The notes under the pieces: model-generated | What the model saw: the letters and a program-made list of their open reading frames with translations, nothing else | Database searches by the model: none | Told to the model about the DNA's origin: nothing | Position numbers and translations under genes: made by a program | Assembly: GCA_963706535.1 (NCBI GenBank) | Contig: CAVPMU010000024.1 | Coordinates: 96,108 to 160,107, forward strand | Direction: 5' to 3' | DNA: 64,000 nucleotides | Source: RPQJ01 sp963706535 | Lineage (GTDB): Bacteria > Pseudomonadota > Gammaproteobacteria > Steroidobacterales > Steroidobacteraceae | Shown here: positions 7,597 through 17,683 of the stretch, piece after piece | Numbering within the stretch: the first letter of the stretch is position 1 | How the letters are laid out: every line of letters starts with the position of its first letter

Positions 7597-10500
7597 ATGA
7601 GCACCACTGAGCGCAGCGCCACCACGCGGCCCGGCAAGCAGGGTCTCTACGACCCGCAGTTCGAGCACGACGCCTGTGGCGTCGGTTTCGTGGTCAACAT
7701 CAAGGGCCAGAAGTCCCACCGCATCCTCGAGCAGGCCATCCAGGTCCTGAAGAACCTCGACCACCGGGGCGCCTGTGGCTGCGAGGTCAACACCGGCGAC
7801 GGCGCGGGCGTGCTGCTGCAGATGCCCCACGCCTTCAACGAGGAGGTCTGCCGCAAGGCCCGCATCCCGCTGCCCGCCCCCGGCGAGTACGGCAGCGGCA
7901 TCATCTTCCTGCCCCGCAATCCCACCGTTCGACGCCAGATCGAGCAGAAGTTCGAGCAGGTGGTGCAGTCCGAGGGCCAGCACGTCATCGGCTGGCGCAC
8001 GGTGCCGACCTCGAACGGCATGCTCGGCGAGACCGCGCGCTCCTGCGAGCCCTTCATGCGGCAGGTGTTCATCCGCCGCGACGCCTCGCTCGCCGACGAG
8101 TTCGACTTCGAGCGCAAGCTCTACGTGATCCGCAAGCGCGCCTACAACGAGATCCGCACCTCCACGCTGGCGGGCGCCGAGTACTGGTACGTGGTGAGCC
8201 TCTCCTGCCGCACGTTCGTCTACAAGGGCATGCTGCTCACGACCCAGCTCGACCAGTACTTCACCGACCTGCACAACCCCCTTATCGAGACGGCGCTGGC
8301 GCTGGTGCACTCGCGCTTCAGCACCAACACCTTCCCGAGCTGGGACCGCGCCCACCCGTACCGCTACATCGCGCACAACGGCGAGATCAACACGGTGCGC
8401 GGCAATTCCAACTGGATGCACGCGCGCGAGGCGCGCTTCGAGGCGGAGCTGTTCGGCGAGGACATCGCGAAGGTGAGCCCGATCATCAACCCGAACGGCA
8501 GCGACTCGGGGATGCTCGACAACACGCTCGAGCTGCTCTACCTCTCGGGTCGCTCGCTGCCGCACGCGATGATGATGATGATCCCCGAGCCCTGGTCGGG
8601 CCACGAGGGCATGGACGATGCCAAGCGCGCCTTCTACCAGTACCACTCGAGCCTGATGGAGCCCTGGGACGGCCCCGCCTCCATCGCCTTCACGGACGGC
8701 AGGCAGATCGGCGCGGTGCTCGACCGCAACGGCCTGCGGCCGTCGCGCTACTACGTAACGAGAGACGACCTGGTGATCATGGCCTCCGAGGCCGGCGTGC
8801 TCGACGTGCCGCCCGAGGACGTCGTGCACAAGGGCCGCCTGCAGCCGGGACGCATGTTCCTGGTGGACACCGAGCAGGGCCGCATCATCGACGACGAGGA
8901 GATCAAGCGGACGGTCGCGACGCAGCGGCCGTATCGCGAGTGGCTGGACGAGTACCTGGTCCACATCGACGACCTGCCGGCCGCGCCCGAGGTCCCGGCG
9001 CCCGATCCGGACACGCTGCTGCAGCGCCAGGTCGCGTTCGGCTACACCTACGAGGACGAGCGCATCGTGCTGACGCCGATGGCGCGCGACGGCGTGGAGG
9101 CCGTGGGCTCGATGGGCAACGACGCCGCTCTCGCGGTGCTGTCGAACAAGCCGCGGCTGCTCTACGACTACTTCAAGCAGCTGTTCGCGCAGGTGACGAA
9201 CCCGCCGATCGACTGCATCCGCGAGGAGTTGATCACGTCGGCGGAGACGCGCCTCGGCTCCGAGGGCAACCTGCTGAACCCGCAGCCCTCCGACTGCCGC
9301 CGCCTCGAGATCAAGTGGCCGATCCTCACCAACGAGGAGTTCGCCAAGGTCCGCCGCATGGACCTGCCGGGGCTGCGCGTCGGGGTGCTGCCGATCCTGT
9401 TCCGCGTGACGCGCGGCGAGAAGGGCCTCGTCAAGTCGATGGAGGAGCTGAGGCTCATGGCCCGGCGCCTGATCGAGGAGGAGGAGGTCAACCTCATCGT
9501 GCTGAGCGACCGTGGCGTGAACAAGGAGTTCGCGCCCATCCCGTCGCTGATGGCCGTGGCGGGGCTGCACCACTACCTGATCCGCGAGGGGCTGCGCACG
9601 CGCGTGAGCCTGGTGCTCGAGACCGGCGAGGCGCGCGAAGTGCACCACTTCTCGCTGCTGATCGGCTACGGCGTGAGCGCCATCAATCCCTACGTGGCCT
9701 TCGAGACGATCGACCGCATGATCGACTCGGGGCTGCTCACCGGCGTCGACTACAAGGCGGCCTGCAGGAACTACGTGAAGGCCGCGGCCAAGGGCGTCAT
9801 CAAGGTCGCCTCCAAGATGGGCATCTCCTCGCTGCAGAGCTACCGCGGCGCGCAGGTGTTCGAGGCGCTGGGCCTGCGGCAGGACGTGATCGACGAGTAC
9901 TTCAGCTGGACGCCGTCACGCGTCGGCGGCATCGGCACGGACGTGATCGCGCAGGAAGTGCTGATGCGCCACCAGGCGGCGTTCCCCGAGCGCCCGCTCG
10001 AGCGCCACGCGCTGCCCGCGGGCGGCCAGTACCAGTGGCGCTCAGAAGGCGAGGCGCACCTCTTCAACCCGGAGTCCATCCATCGCCTGCAGAAGGCCGT
10101 GCGCACCGGCAGCTACCAGACCTTCAAGGCCTACTCGCGGCTGGTGAACGACCAGGCCGTGAACCTCTGCACGCTGCGCGGGCTGCTCGAGTTCAAGGCG
10201 GGCGATGCGATCCCGCTCGAGGAGGTCGAGCCCGCCGAGGACATCATGAAGCGCTTCAAGACCGGCGCGATGTCCTACGGCTCGATCAGCAAGGAGGCCC
10301 ACGAGACGCTCGCGATCGCGATGAACCGCATCGGCGGCAAGAGCAACACCGGCGAGGGCGGCGAGGACCCCGAGCGCTTCGTGCCGCTGCCGAACGGCGA
10401 CTCGAGGAACTCCGCGATCAAGCAGGTGGCCTCGGGGCGCTTCGGCGTGACCAGCGAGTACCTGGTGAGCGCGAAGGAGCTGCAGATCAAGATGGCGCAG

Positions 10501-12210
10501 GGCGCCAAGCCCGGCGAGGGTGGCCAGCTGCCCGGCACCAAGGTCTACCCGTGGGTGGCCAGGACCCGCCACACGACGGCGGGGGTCGGACTGATCTCGC
10601 CGCCGCCGCACCACGACATCTACTCGATCGAGGACCTGGCCGAACTGATCCACGACCTGAAGAACGCCAACCGCGAGGCGCGGGTGAGCGTGAAGCTGGT
10701 CGCGGAAGTGGGCGTGGGCACGATCGCGGCCGGCGTCGCCAAGGCGCACGCCGACGTGGTGTTGATCAGCGGCTACGACGGCGGCACCGGCGCCTCGCCG
10801 CAGACCTCGATCACGCACGCCGGCCTGCCCTGGGAGCTCGGCCTCGCCGAGACCCACCAGACGCTGGTGCTGAACAACCTGCGCAGCCGCATCGCGGTCG
10901 AGACCGACGGCCAGCTGAAGACCGGGCGCGACGTGGCGATTGCCGCGCTGCTCGGCGCCGAGGAGTTCGGCTTCGCGACCGCGCCGCTGGTGGCGACGGG
11001 CTGCATCATGATGCGCGTGTGCCACCTGAACACCTGCCCCACCGGCGTGGCCACGCAGGACCCGCGCCTGCGCGAGAAGTACCAGGGCAAGCCCGAACAC
11101 GTCGTGAACTTCATGCGCTTCATCGCCGAGGAGCTGCGCGAGATCATGGCCGAGCTCGGCTTCCGCACCATCGAGGAGATGGTCGGCCGCGTCGACAAGC
11201 TCGAGGCGCGCGAGGCGGTCGATCACTGGAAGGCGAAGGGCCTCGATTTCTCGAACCTGCTCTATGCGCCCGAGGTGGACCCGGACTGGGGACGCCATTG
11301 CCAGGACCCGCAGGACCACGGCATCGAGCGCTCGCTCAACGTCAGCATGCTGCTCGAGCTGTGCAGGCCGGCCATCGAGCGCGGCGAGGAGGTGGTCGCG
11401 GAGCTGCCGATCCGCAACGTCAACCGCGTGGTCGGCACGATCACCGGCAGCGAGATCACGCGCCGCCACGGTGCGAAGGGCCTGCCGGAGGATACCGTGC
11501 GCCTGCACTTCCGCGGCTCCGCGGGCCAGAGCTTCGGTGCGTTCGTCCCGCGCGGCATGAGTCTCTCGCTCGAGGGCGACGCCAACGACTACGTCGGCAA
11601 GGGACTCTCGGGCGGCAAGATCGCGGTGTTCCCGCCGCGCGAGGCGACATTTGCGGCCGAGGACAACATCATCGTCGGCAACGTGGCGCTGTACGGCGCC
11701 ACGAGCGGCGAGGCGTTCATCCGCGGCGCGGCGGGCGAGCGCTTCTGCGTGCGCAACAGCGGCGCCAACGCGGTCGTCGAGGCCGTGGGCGACCACGGCT
11801 GCGAGTACATGACCGGCGGGCGCGTCGTGGTGCTCGGCCCGACGGGACGCAATTTCGCCGCGGGCATGTCGGGCGGCATCGCCTACGTGCTCGACGAGCG
11901 CGGTGACTTCGAGAGCCGGGTGAACCCGCAGATGGTGAGTGTCGAGCGGCTCGAGTCCGCCGTCGAGATCGCCGAGCTGCGCCGACTCGTGGAGCGCCAC
12001 CTCGAGCACACCTCGAGCGACCGCGCCCGGCGCGTGCTCGACGCGTGGGAGGAGACCGTGCCGCGATTCGTGAAGGTCATCCCGCGCGACTACCAGCGCA
12101 TGCTCGAGGCAATCGCCCGCGCCGAGGAGCAGGGGCTGGTCGGCGAGGAGGCGATCATGGTCGCCTTCGAGGAAAACGCGCGCGACCTGTCGCGCGTGGG
12201 CGGCAACTGA
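7597..12210 (+). CDS. gltB: Glutamate synthase (NADPH) large subunit
   Basis: 1537 aa from ATG 7597. Upstream in-frame starts are rejected because they only extend a short propeptide. GltB converts 2-oxoglutarate plus glutamine to two glutamates, taking electrons from GltD. The N-terminal amidotransferase nucleophile is Cys27 in DACGVGF, exposed after propeptide cleavage. The central and FMN-binding synthase domains carry the 3Fe-4S ligands in CIMMRVCHLNTCPTG and the loop GEGGEDPER. The C-terminal GltB beta-helix has the GGxI/V repeats (GGKIAVFPP, GGRVVVLGP). Full length and intact. gltD follows after 24 bp, so the two form the usual gltBD operon for ammonia assimilation. Confidence 0.98.
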   Translation: MSTTERSATTRPGKQGLYDPQFEHDACGVGFVVNIKGQKSHRILEQAIQVLKNLDHRGACGCEVNTGDGAGVLLQMPHAFNEEVCRKARIPLPAPGEYGSGIIFLPRNPTVRRQIEQKFEQVVQSEGQHVIGWRTVPTSNGMLGETARSCEPFMRQVFIRRDASLADEFDFERKLYVIRKRAYNEIRTSTLAGAEYWYVVSLSCRTFVYKGMLLTTQLDQYFTDLHNPLIETALALVHSRFSTNTFPSWDRAHPYRYIAHNGEINTVRGNSNWMHAREARFEAELFGEDIAKVSPIINPNGSDSGMLDNTLELLYLSGRSLPHAMMMMIPEPWSGHEGMDDAKRAFYQYHSSLMEPWDGPASIAFTDGRQIGAVLDRNGLRPSRYYVTRDDLVIMASEAGVLDVPPEDVVHKGRLQPGRMFLVDTEQGRIIDDEEIKRTVATQRPYREWLDEYLVHIDDLPAAPEVPAPDPDTLLQRQVAFGYTYEDERIVLTPMARDGVEAVGSMGNDAALAVLSNKPRLLYDYFKQLFAQVTNPPIDCIREELITSAETRLGSEGNLLNPQPSDCRRLEIKWPILTNEEFAKVRRMDLPGLRVGVLPILFRVTRGEKGLVKSMEELRLMARRLIEEEEVNLIVLSDRGVNKEFAPIPSLMAVAGLHHYLIREGLRTRVSLVLETGEAREVHHFSLLIGYGVSAINPYVAFETIDRMIDSGLLTGVDYKAACRNYVKAAAKGVIKVASKMGISSLQSYRGAQVFEALGLRQDVIDEYFSWTPSRVGGIGTDVIAQEVLMRHQAAFPERPLERHALPAGGQYQWRSEGEAHLFNPESIHRLQKAVRTGSYQTFKAYSRLVNDQAVNLCTLRGLLEFKAGDAIPLEEVEPAEDIMKRFKTGAMSYGSISKEAHETLAIAMNRIGGKSNTGEGGEDPERFVPLPNGDSRNSAIKQVASGRFGVTSEYLVSAKELQIKMAQGAKPGEGGQLPGTKVYPWVARTRHTTAGVGLISPPPHHDIYSIEDLAELIHDLKNANREARVSVKLVAEVGVGTIAAGVAKAHADVVLISGYDGGTGASPQTSITHAGLPWELGLAETHQTLVLNNLRSRIAVETDGQLKTGRDVAIAALLGAEEFGFATAPLVATGCIMMRVCHLNTCPTGVATQDPRLREKYQGKPEHVVNFMRFIAEELREIMAELGFRTIEEMVGRVDKLEAREAVDHWKAKGLDFSNLLYAPEVDPDWGRHCQDPQDHGIERSLNVSMLLELCRPAIERGEEVVAELPIRNVNRVVGTITGSEITRRHGAKGLPEDTVRLHFRGSAGQSFGAFVPRGMSLSLEGDANDYVGKGLSGGKIAVFPPREATFAAEDNIIVGNVALYGATSGEAFIRGAAGERFCVRNSGANAVVEAVGDHGCEYMTGGRVVVLGPTGRNFAAGMSGGIAYVLDERGDFESRVNPQMVSVERLESAVEIAELRRLVERHLEHTSSDRARRVLDAWEETVPRFVKVIPRDYQRMLEAIARAEEQGLVGEEAIMVAFEENARDLSRVGGN

Positions 12211-12234
12211 CACGGTCATAGACCAGGTAGGTCC

Positions 12235-13719
12235 ATGGGAAAGCCAACGGGATTCATCGAGTACCTGCGGGAGCTGCCGGTCGACCGCGCCCCGCTCGCG
12301 CGCGTCAAGGACTGGAAGGAGTTCCACCCGCACCTCGAGGAGAAGCGGCTGCGCCAGCAGGGCGCCCGCTGCATGGACTGCGGCGTGCCGTTCTGCCACA
12401 CGGGCAAGCTGGTGAGCGGCATGGCGAGCGGCTGCCCGGTCAACAACCTGATCCCGGAGTGGAACGACCTCGTCTATCGCGGGCTGTGGCACGACGCGCT
12501 CGACCGGCTGCACATGACCAACAACTTCCCCGAGTTCACGGGTCGCGTGTGCCCGGCGCCGTGCGAGGGCTCGTGCGTGCTCGGCATCGACGACCCGCCG
12601 GTCACCATCAAGAACATCGAGGCCGAGATCATCGACCGCGGCTGGGAGGAGGGCTGGGTGCTGCCGCAGGTGCCGAAGGTGCGCACCGGCAAGCGGGTGG
12701 CGGTGATCGGCTCCGGCCCCGCGGGGCTCGCGGCTGCCGAGCAGCTGAACCGCGCCGGGCACCTCGTGACGGTGCTCGAGCGCGAGGACCGGCCGGGCGG
12801 CCTGCTGATGTACGGCATCCCGAACATGAAGCTCGACAAGCGCGAGGTGGTGCTGCGGCGCATCGAGCTCATGGAACGCGCGGGCATCAAGTTCATCTGC
12901 AAGGCGAGCGTCGGCGAGAACGTCGAGGCACAACTGCTGCTGCGTGACTTCGACGCGACGGTGCTCTGCACCGGCGCCACGCAGCCGCGCGACCTGCCGG
13001 TGGAGGGCCGCGGCCTCGAGGGCGTGCACTTCGCGATGGATTACCTGACCGCGAGCACGAAGTCGCTGCTCGACGGCGGCCCCGACGCGAGCCCGATCCA
13101 CGCCCGCGGCAAGGACGTGGTCGTGATCGGCGGCGGCGACACCGGCACCGACTGCGTCGGCACGGCGCTGCGGCAGGGCTGCCGCAGCCTGCTGCAGATC
13201 GAGATCATGGCGCGCCCGCCCGGCGAGCGTGCGAACGACAACCCGTGGCCGGAGTGGCCCAAGGTCTACAAGCTCGACTACGGCCAGGAGGAAGCGGCGG
13301 CGAAATTCGGCAGCGACCCGCGCGTGTACCTGACGACCGTGAAGAAGTTCGTCGGCAACGCGCAGGGCGGCCTCGAGTCACTGGTCACCGTCGAGGTGAA
13401 GTGGGAGGGCAATGTGCAGGGCCAGGTCGTGCCGGTGGAAGTGCCGGGCACGGAGCAGGTGCGGCCCGCGCAGCTCGCATTGCTCGCGATGGGCTTCCTC
13501 GGCCCCGAGCAGGCGCTGCTGCGCGACCTCGGCGTCGAGTGCGATGTGCGCAGCAACGCGCGTGCCGAGCACGGCAGGTACGCCACCAACCTGAAAGGCG
13601 TGTTCGCCGCCGGCGACTGCCGGCGCGGACAGAGCCTCGTGGTATGGGCGATCAACGAGGGGCGCGGTGCGGCCCGTGAGTGCGACCGGTTCCTGATGGG
13701 GCGCACCGATCTTCCATAA
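12235..13719 (+). CDS. gltD: Glutamate synthase small subunit
   Basis: 494 aa, ATG preceded by AGGTAGG. It supplies NADPH-derived electrons to GltB through FAD and two 4Fe-4S clusters. The N-terminal cysteines are in RCMDCGVPFCH, GCPVNN and CPAPCEGSC; the FAD-binding Rossmann motif is VIGSGPAGLAAAE; the NADPH-binding motif is VVIGGGDTGTDC; and the C-terminal GVFAAGDCRRGQSLVVWAI closes the FAD site. Length and order match the family. It is cotranscribed with gltB. Confidence 0.98.
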   Translation: MGKPTGFIEYLRELPVDRAPLARVKDWKEFHPHLEEKRLRQQGARCMDCGVPFCHTGKLVSGMASGCPVNNLIPEWNDLVYRGLWHDALDRLHMTNNFPEFTGRVCPAPCEGSCVLGIDDPPVTIKNIEAEIIDRGWEEGWVLPQVPKVRTGKRVAVIGSGPAGLAAAEQLNRAGHLVTVLEREDRPGGLLMYGIPNMKLDKREVVLRRIELMERAGIKFICKASVGENVEAQLLLRDFDATVLCTGATQPRDLPVEGRGLEGVHFAMDYLTASTKSLLDGGPDASPIHARGKDVVVIGGGDTGTDCVGTALRQGCRSLLQIEIMARPPGERANDNPWPEWPKVYKLDYGQEEAAAKFGSDPRVYLTTVKKFVGNAQGGLESLVTVEVKWEGNVQGQVVPVEVPGTEQVRPAQLALLAMGFLGPEQALLRDLGVECDVRSNARAEHGRYATNLKGVFAAGDCRRGQSLVVWAINEGRGAARECDRFLMGRTDLP

Positions 13720-13799
13720 TCGATGCCGCCTGTGACGTGCTTCAAGGTCCTGGCCGGCGGATCTCACGCCCCCTTGGCCGCGGCCGGCACTATCGCCCG

Positions 13800-16379
13800 G
13801 TGACACATCCGACCCGCGCCCTGGGACTGTCCATCCGCGCCTGGCTGGTGCTCGGCTTCGCGTTCGTCATCGGCGCCTTCGCGACCGCCAGCGTGGTTTC
13901 CCTGCGCAGCACCCGCAGCGCGACGGCCGACCTCGCCCAGATGCAGCGACAGTTCGAGCCGCTGGCGCGCAGCGTGCGCGACCTCGGCGACGGAACCGCC
14001 GCTTTCGATCGCGCGGTCCTCGCCTGCCTGCGTAGCGACACTCGCGACAAGCGCGAGGCGGCCGTCGCGGCGGCCGAGCGCCTCTCCCAGGCGGCGAATC
14101 GCACCGCGGAGGCCGGCGCCGCCGGCGACCTGCCGCCGGTCGCGCCGCTGCTCGAGCGAATCACCGAACACCAGTCCGAGGGCTTTCGCCTGCTCGACCT
14201 GCAGGACCGTCGCAGCCGTGCCGTGGCCGGCCTGGAGCGCTCGTTCGACGCGCTCGACCGTCGCATCAAGAGCGCGGGCGGCGCCGGGATCGTCGTCGGC
14301 GACTCGGTCATGGCGCGGCCGTCGATATCGGACCTCGCCCGGGCAGTGGAAGCGGCGCGCCGCGAAACCTTCGGCGACCTGTCGAGCGGCACGAGCCGTG
14401 CGGCACAGTCCGGTGGCGGCGAAGAGCGGCTGCGCAGGACGATCGAGACGCACCGTGCCGAGTTCGCGGCATCACCGGGACGGGCGTGGCTGTCGCTGCT
14501 GACGGAAGACTTCGGCAGCGCCGTGACCTACCGCCGGCGGGCACAGCAGCTGGGCGAGCAGATCGAGCTGCGCCAGGCCGCGTTCGCCGCCAACGGCGAC
14601 GCGCTCGCGGCGGAGATCAGCGACCAGGTCGAGGGCCCCGCCTGGAGCCGGTTCACGGCGGCGGCAGCCGGGGCGCAACAGGCGGTCGAGGCGTCGGAAC
14701 GGACGATCACGACCGCGACGATGCGCGCGGCGCTGGTCGCCGCGCTGGTCCTGGTCCTCACCGGACTGGCGATCACGGGGCCCCTGCGGCGACTCACGGC
14801 CGGTACGCGACGCCTGGCCGCCGGCCACCTCGACGCGCGGGTGACCCGCGGCGGCGCCAGCGAATTCGACGAACTCGCACACGCGTTCAACCACATGGCC
14901 ACCGAGCTCGCGGAAGCCGAGCGCGCGGTCAAGACCTACCAGGCCGAGCTCGAGCAGCGGGTCGAGGAGCGCACGCTGCAGCTGCGCCACCTCGCCGACC
15001 ACGACCCGCTCACCAGCCTGCCGAACCGGCGCCAGCTGTTCCAGCACCTGAACGACCTGCTGTCGGGCGGCTCGCGGACCGCGACGCACGTGGCGGTGCT
15101 GTTCCTCGACCTCGACAACTTCAAGACGGTGAACGACACGCTGGGACACGAGTTCGGCGACCGCGTGCTCACCGCGATCGGCCAGCGGCTGCGCGAAATC
15201 GCCGGCGACTCGGGTTTCATCGCCCGGCTCGGCGGTGACGAGTTCACGCTCGTCTTCGGTTTCGCGGGCGACCACGGCGAGGTCGAGCGACGCGCGGCGC
15301 GGCTGGTCGAGGGCTTCCAGCGCCCGCTGCTGATCGAGCGGCGCGAAGTGGCCATCGGGGTGAGCTGCGGCGTGGCGATCTATCCCGATCACGGCCGGGA
15401 CGCCGCGGCGCTGCTGCGTGCAGCGGACGCCGCGCTGTACCGCGCCAAGGAGCTCGGCCGCAACCGGCTCTGCGTCCACGACCCCTCGATGCTGGTGCGG
15501 GCCTCGAACCGCTTCCGCGTCGAGCAGGCATTGCGCAAGGCGATCGAGGGCGGCGACTTCGTGCTGCACTACCAGCCGCAGGTGTGCCTCGGCAGGCAGC
15601 GCACCACGGCGGTCGAGGCGCTGCTGCGCTGGCGGCGCAGCGACAGCCACATCGTGCCGGCCGGCGAGTTCATCGAGATCGCCGAGCAGTCGGGCCTGAT
15701 GCTCGACCTGAACGACTGGATCCTCGAGACGGCGGCCGAGGCGGTGCGCGACTGGCGGCGCGGCGGGTGGCCCGACGCCCGCGTCGCGATCAATGTCTCC
15801 GCCCAGCAGTTCGTGACCGGGAATTTCCTCGGGCAGGTGGAGCGGCTGCTCGCACGGCACGGACTGCCGCCCGAGGCGATCGAACTCGAGCTGACCGAGA
15901 CCATGCTTCAGACCGGCGCGGTGACCGTCGAGACGCTGCACAGCCTGCGCCTGCTCGGCATCGACACGGCGCTCGACGACTTCGGCACCGGCTACTCGTC
16001 GCTCACCTCCATCGAGCAGCTGCCGCTCACCCGCGTGAAGCTCGACCGCAGCGTGATCGCCAACGTCGGCAGCAATCCGCGCACCGCCGCGATCGCGCAT
16101 TCCATGATCAGCCTGTGCCGCAACCTCGGCCTGCAGGTGACCGTCGAGGGCGTCGAGCGTCCCGAGCAGCTCGATTTCCTCGCCGCCTGCGGCGAGATCT
16201 CCGTGCAGGGCTACCTGTTCGCGCGCCCGGTGGACGAGTCCCGGGTCGTGATTCTGGTGCGCGACACGCGCGGCAGGCTCGACGCGCTGCTGCGCGGCGC
16301 AGAGGAAGCCCGCCTCGCCGCCGCGACCGAGGAAGACCTCACGAGCTCCGTGCGCCTGCTGCGCCGCCGCCGGCGCTGA
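13800..16379 (+). CDS. Membrane GGDEF-EAL protein with HAMP (c-di-GMP turnover)
   Basis: 859 aa from GTG 13800, the codon that begins a clean N-terminal membrane segment (IRAWLVLGFAFVIGAFATASVV). A helical periplasmic sensor of about 270 residues follows, then a second membrane helix (ALVAALVLVLTGLAI), HAMP, and a coiled-coil linker (ELEQRVEERTLQLR). The GGDEF domain has an intact LGGDEF signature at about residue 476 and the EAL domain an intact VEALLRW at about 603, with ELTETMLQ and DDFGTGYSS retained. By motifs, both diguanylate cyclase and phosphodiesterase activities are possible. The ligand is unknown. It is convergent with ppk2, with 3 bases between stops. Confidence 0.93.
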   Translation: MTHPTRALGLSIRAWLVLGFAFVIGAFATASVVSLRSTRSATADLAQMQRQFEPLARSVRDLGDGTAAFDRAVLACLRSDTRDKREAAVAAAERLSQAANRTAEAGAAGDLPPVAPLLERITEHQSEGFRLLDLQDRRSRAVAGLERSFDALDRRIKSAGGAGIVVGDSVMARPSISDLARAVEAARRETFGDLSSGTSRAAQSGGGEERLRRTIETHRAEFAASPGRAWLSLLTEDFGSAVTYRRRAQQLGEQIELRQAAFAANGDALAAEISDQVEGPAWSRFTAAAAGAQQAVEASERTITTATMRAALVAALVLVLTGLAITGPLRRLTAGTRRLAAGHLDARVTRGGASEFDELAHAFNHMATELAEAERAVKTYQAELEQRVEERTLQLRHLADHDPLTSLPNRRQLFQHLNDLLSGGSRTATHVAVLFLDLDNFKTVNDTLGHEFGDRVLTAIGQRLREIAGDSGFIARLGGDEFTLVFGFAGDHGEVERRAARLVEGFQRPLLIERREVAIGVSCGVAIYPDHGRDAAALLRAADAALYRAKELGRNRLCVHDPSMLVRASNRFRVEQALRKAIEGGDFVLHYQPQVCLGRQRTTAVEALLRWRRSDSHIVPAGEFIEIAEQSGLMLDLNDWILETAAEAVRDWRRGGWPDARVAINVSAQQFVTGNFLGQVERLLARHGLPPEAIELELTETMLQTGAVTVETLHSLRLLGIDTALDDFGTGYSSLTSIEQLPLTRVKLDRSVIANVGSNPRTAAIAHSMISLCRNLGLQVTVEGVERPEQLDFLAACGEISVQGYLFARPVDESRVVILVRDTRGRLDALLRGAEEARLAAATEEDLTSSVRLLRRRRR

Positions 16380-16382
16380 GCG

Positions 16383-17573
16383 TCAGAGGATCGGCGACTC
16401 GCGCTTCTCGCCGCGCTCGTAGACGACGTTGGCCCGCCCGACCAGCAGCGGGTCCAGCGGGCCGATCCGCTCGAGGTCCTTGTTCGAGTACGGCAGCTTG
16501 TGCAGGACGTAGCGCATGGCATTGAGGCGCGCGCGCTTCTTGCAGTCCGACTTGATCACCGTCCACGGCGCATCGGCGGTGTCCGTGTAGAAGAACATCG
16601 CCTCCTTCGCCCTGGTGTAGTCGTCCCACTTGTCGAGCGACGCGAGGTCCACCGGGCTCAGCTTCCACTGCTTGAGCGGGTGCGACTTGCGCTCGCGGAA
16701 ACGCCGCCGCTGCTCACTGCGGCTCACGGAGAACCAGAACTTCACGAGGTGGATGCCGCTGCGCACGAGGTTGCGCTCGAACTCCGGCGCCTGCCGGATG
16801 AACTCGAGGTATTCGTCGTCGTTGCAGAAGCCCATCACGCGCTCGACGCCCGCGCGGTTGTACCAGGAGCGGTCGAACAGCACGATCTCGCCGCGCGTCG
16901 GCAGGTGGCCGACGTAGCGCTGGAAGTACCATTGCCCGCGCTCGAGCTCGCTCGGCTTCTCGAGCGCGACGACCCGCGCGCCGCGAGGATTCAGGTGCTC
17001 CATGAAGCGCTTGATGGTGCCGCCCTTGCCGGCGGCATCACGGCCCTCGAACAGGATCACCACGCGCTGCCCGGTGTCCTTGACCCACGCCTGCAGCTTC
17101 AGGAGCTCCACCTGCAGGTCGTACTTCCGGCGCTCGTAGCTGCGCCGCGACATCAGGTGCCTGTAGGGATAGCCGCCCTCGCGCCAGTCGTCGGCCAGCT
17201 CGCCGTCGGCCTTCTCGCGCCGGACATTGAGCGACGCTTCCTCGTGCTTCACCAGCAGGTTGCGCAGCGCGACCACGTCGTCGGGCGACGCGCCCGCGAG
17301 GATCGATTCGAAGGCGTCGATCAGCCCGGCCGGATCGCCACGCGCCGCACGCGACAGGATGTCGCGCACGGCGTGGGCTTTCGATTCGGTCGCCGCGGCC
17401 ACCGACTCGCTCACCGTGAAGTCGGCGATATCCTGCGTGCCGAGGCGCGGCGACACGTCGCCGTCGGACGCCCGGCGCGTGCCGCCTCGGACGGCCTTGC
17501 GCTTGTGTCGCGCGCCGCGGATTGCCTGGGCATTTCCGCTGGAGTCCCGTCGTCCCGCGTCATCCATGGCCAC
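16383..17573 (-). CDS. ppk2: Polyphosphate kinase 2
   Basis: 396 aa from ATG 17573. PPK2 transfers phosphate between polyphosphate and nucleotides, usually driving nucleotide phosphorylation. The core has Walker A EGRDAAGKGG (about 176-185), the PPK2 lid region, and Walker B-like VLFDRSWYNRAGVE (about 230-243). A basic, probably disordered N-terminal extension of about 110 residues (ARHKRKAVRGGTRR) precedes the domain, as in some PPK2 proteins. Subtype cannot be fixed by eye; one-domain architecture suggests ADP or GDP phosphorylation. No Pho box was recognised in the 110-bp gap upstream. Confidence 0.93.
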   Translation of the reverse strand: MAMDDAGRRDSSGNAQAIRGARHKRKAVRGGTRRASDGDVSPRLGTQDIADFTVSESVAAATESKAHAVRDILSRAARGDPAGLIDAFESILAGASPDDVVALRNLLVKHEEASLNVRREKADGELADDWREGGYPYRHLMSRRSYERRKYDLQVELLKLQAWVKDTGQRVVILFEGRDAAGKGGTIKRFMEHLNPRGARVVALEKPSELERGQWYFQRYVGHLPTRGEIVLFDRSWYNRAGVERVMGFCNDDEYLEFIRQAPEFERNLVRSGIHLVKFWFSVSRSEQRRRFRERKSHPLKQWKLSPVDLASLDKWDDYTRAKEAMFFYTDTADAPWTVIKSDCKKRARLNAMRYVLHKLPYSNKDLERIGPLDPLLVGRANVVYERGEKRESPIL

Positions 17574-17683
17574 TTCCTAACCTTGCGCGCACTGGCACTG
17601 GGCCCCGAGCGTACCCCCGCCGCCGGCGCCGCTGACTCCGGGAATCCCGCAGGTCCGGGCCGGTTGCAGGAATTCTCGTGGAG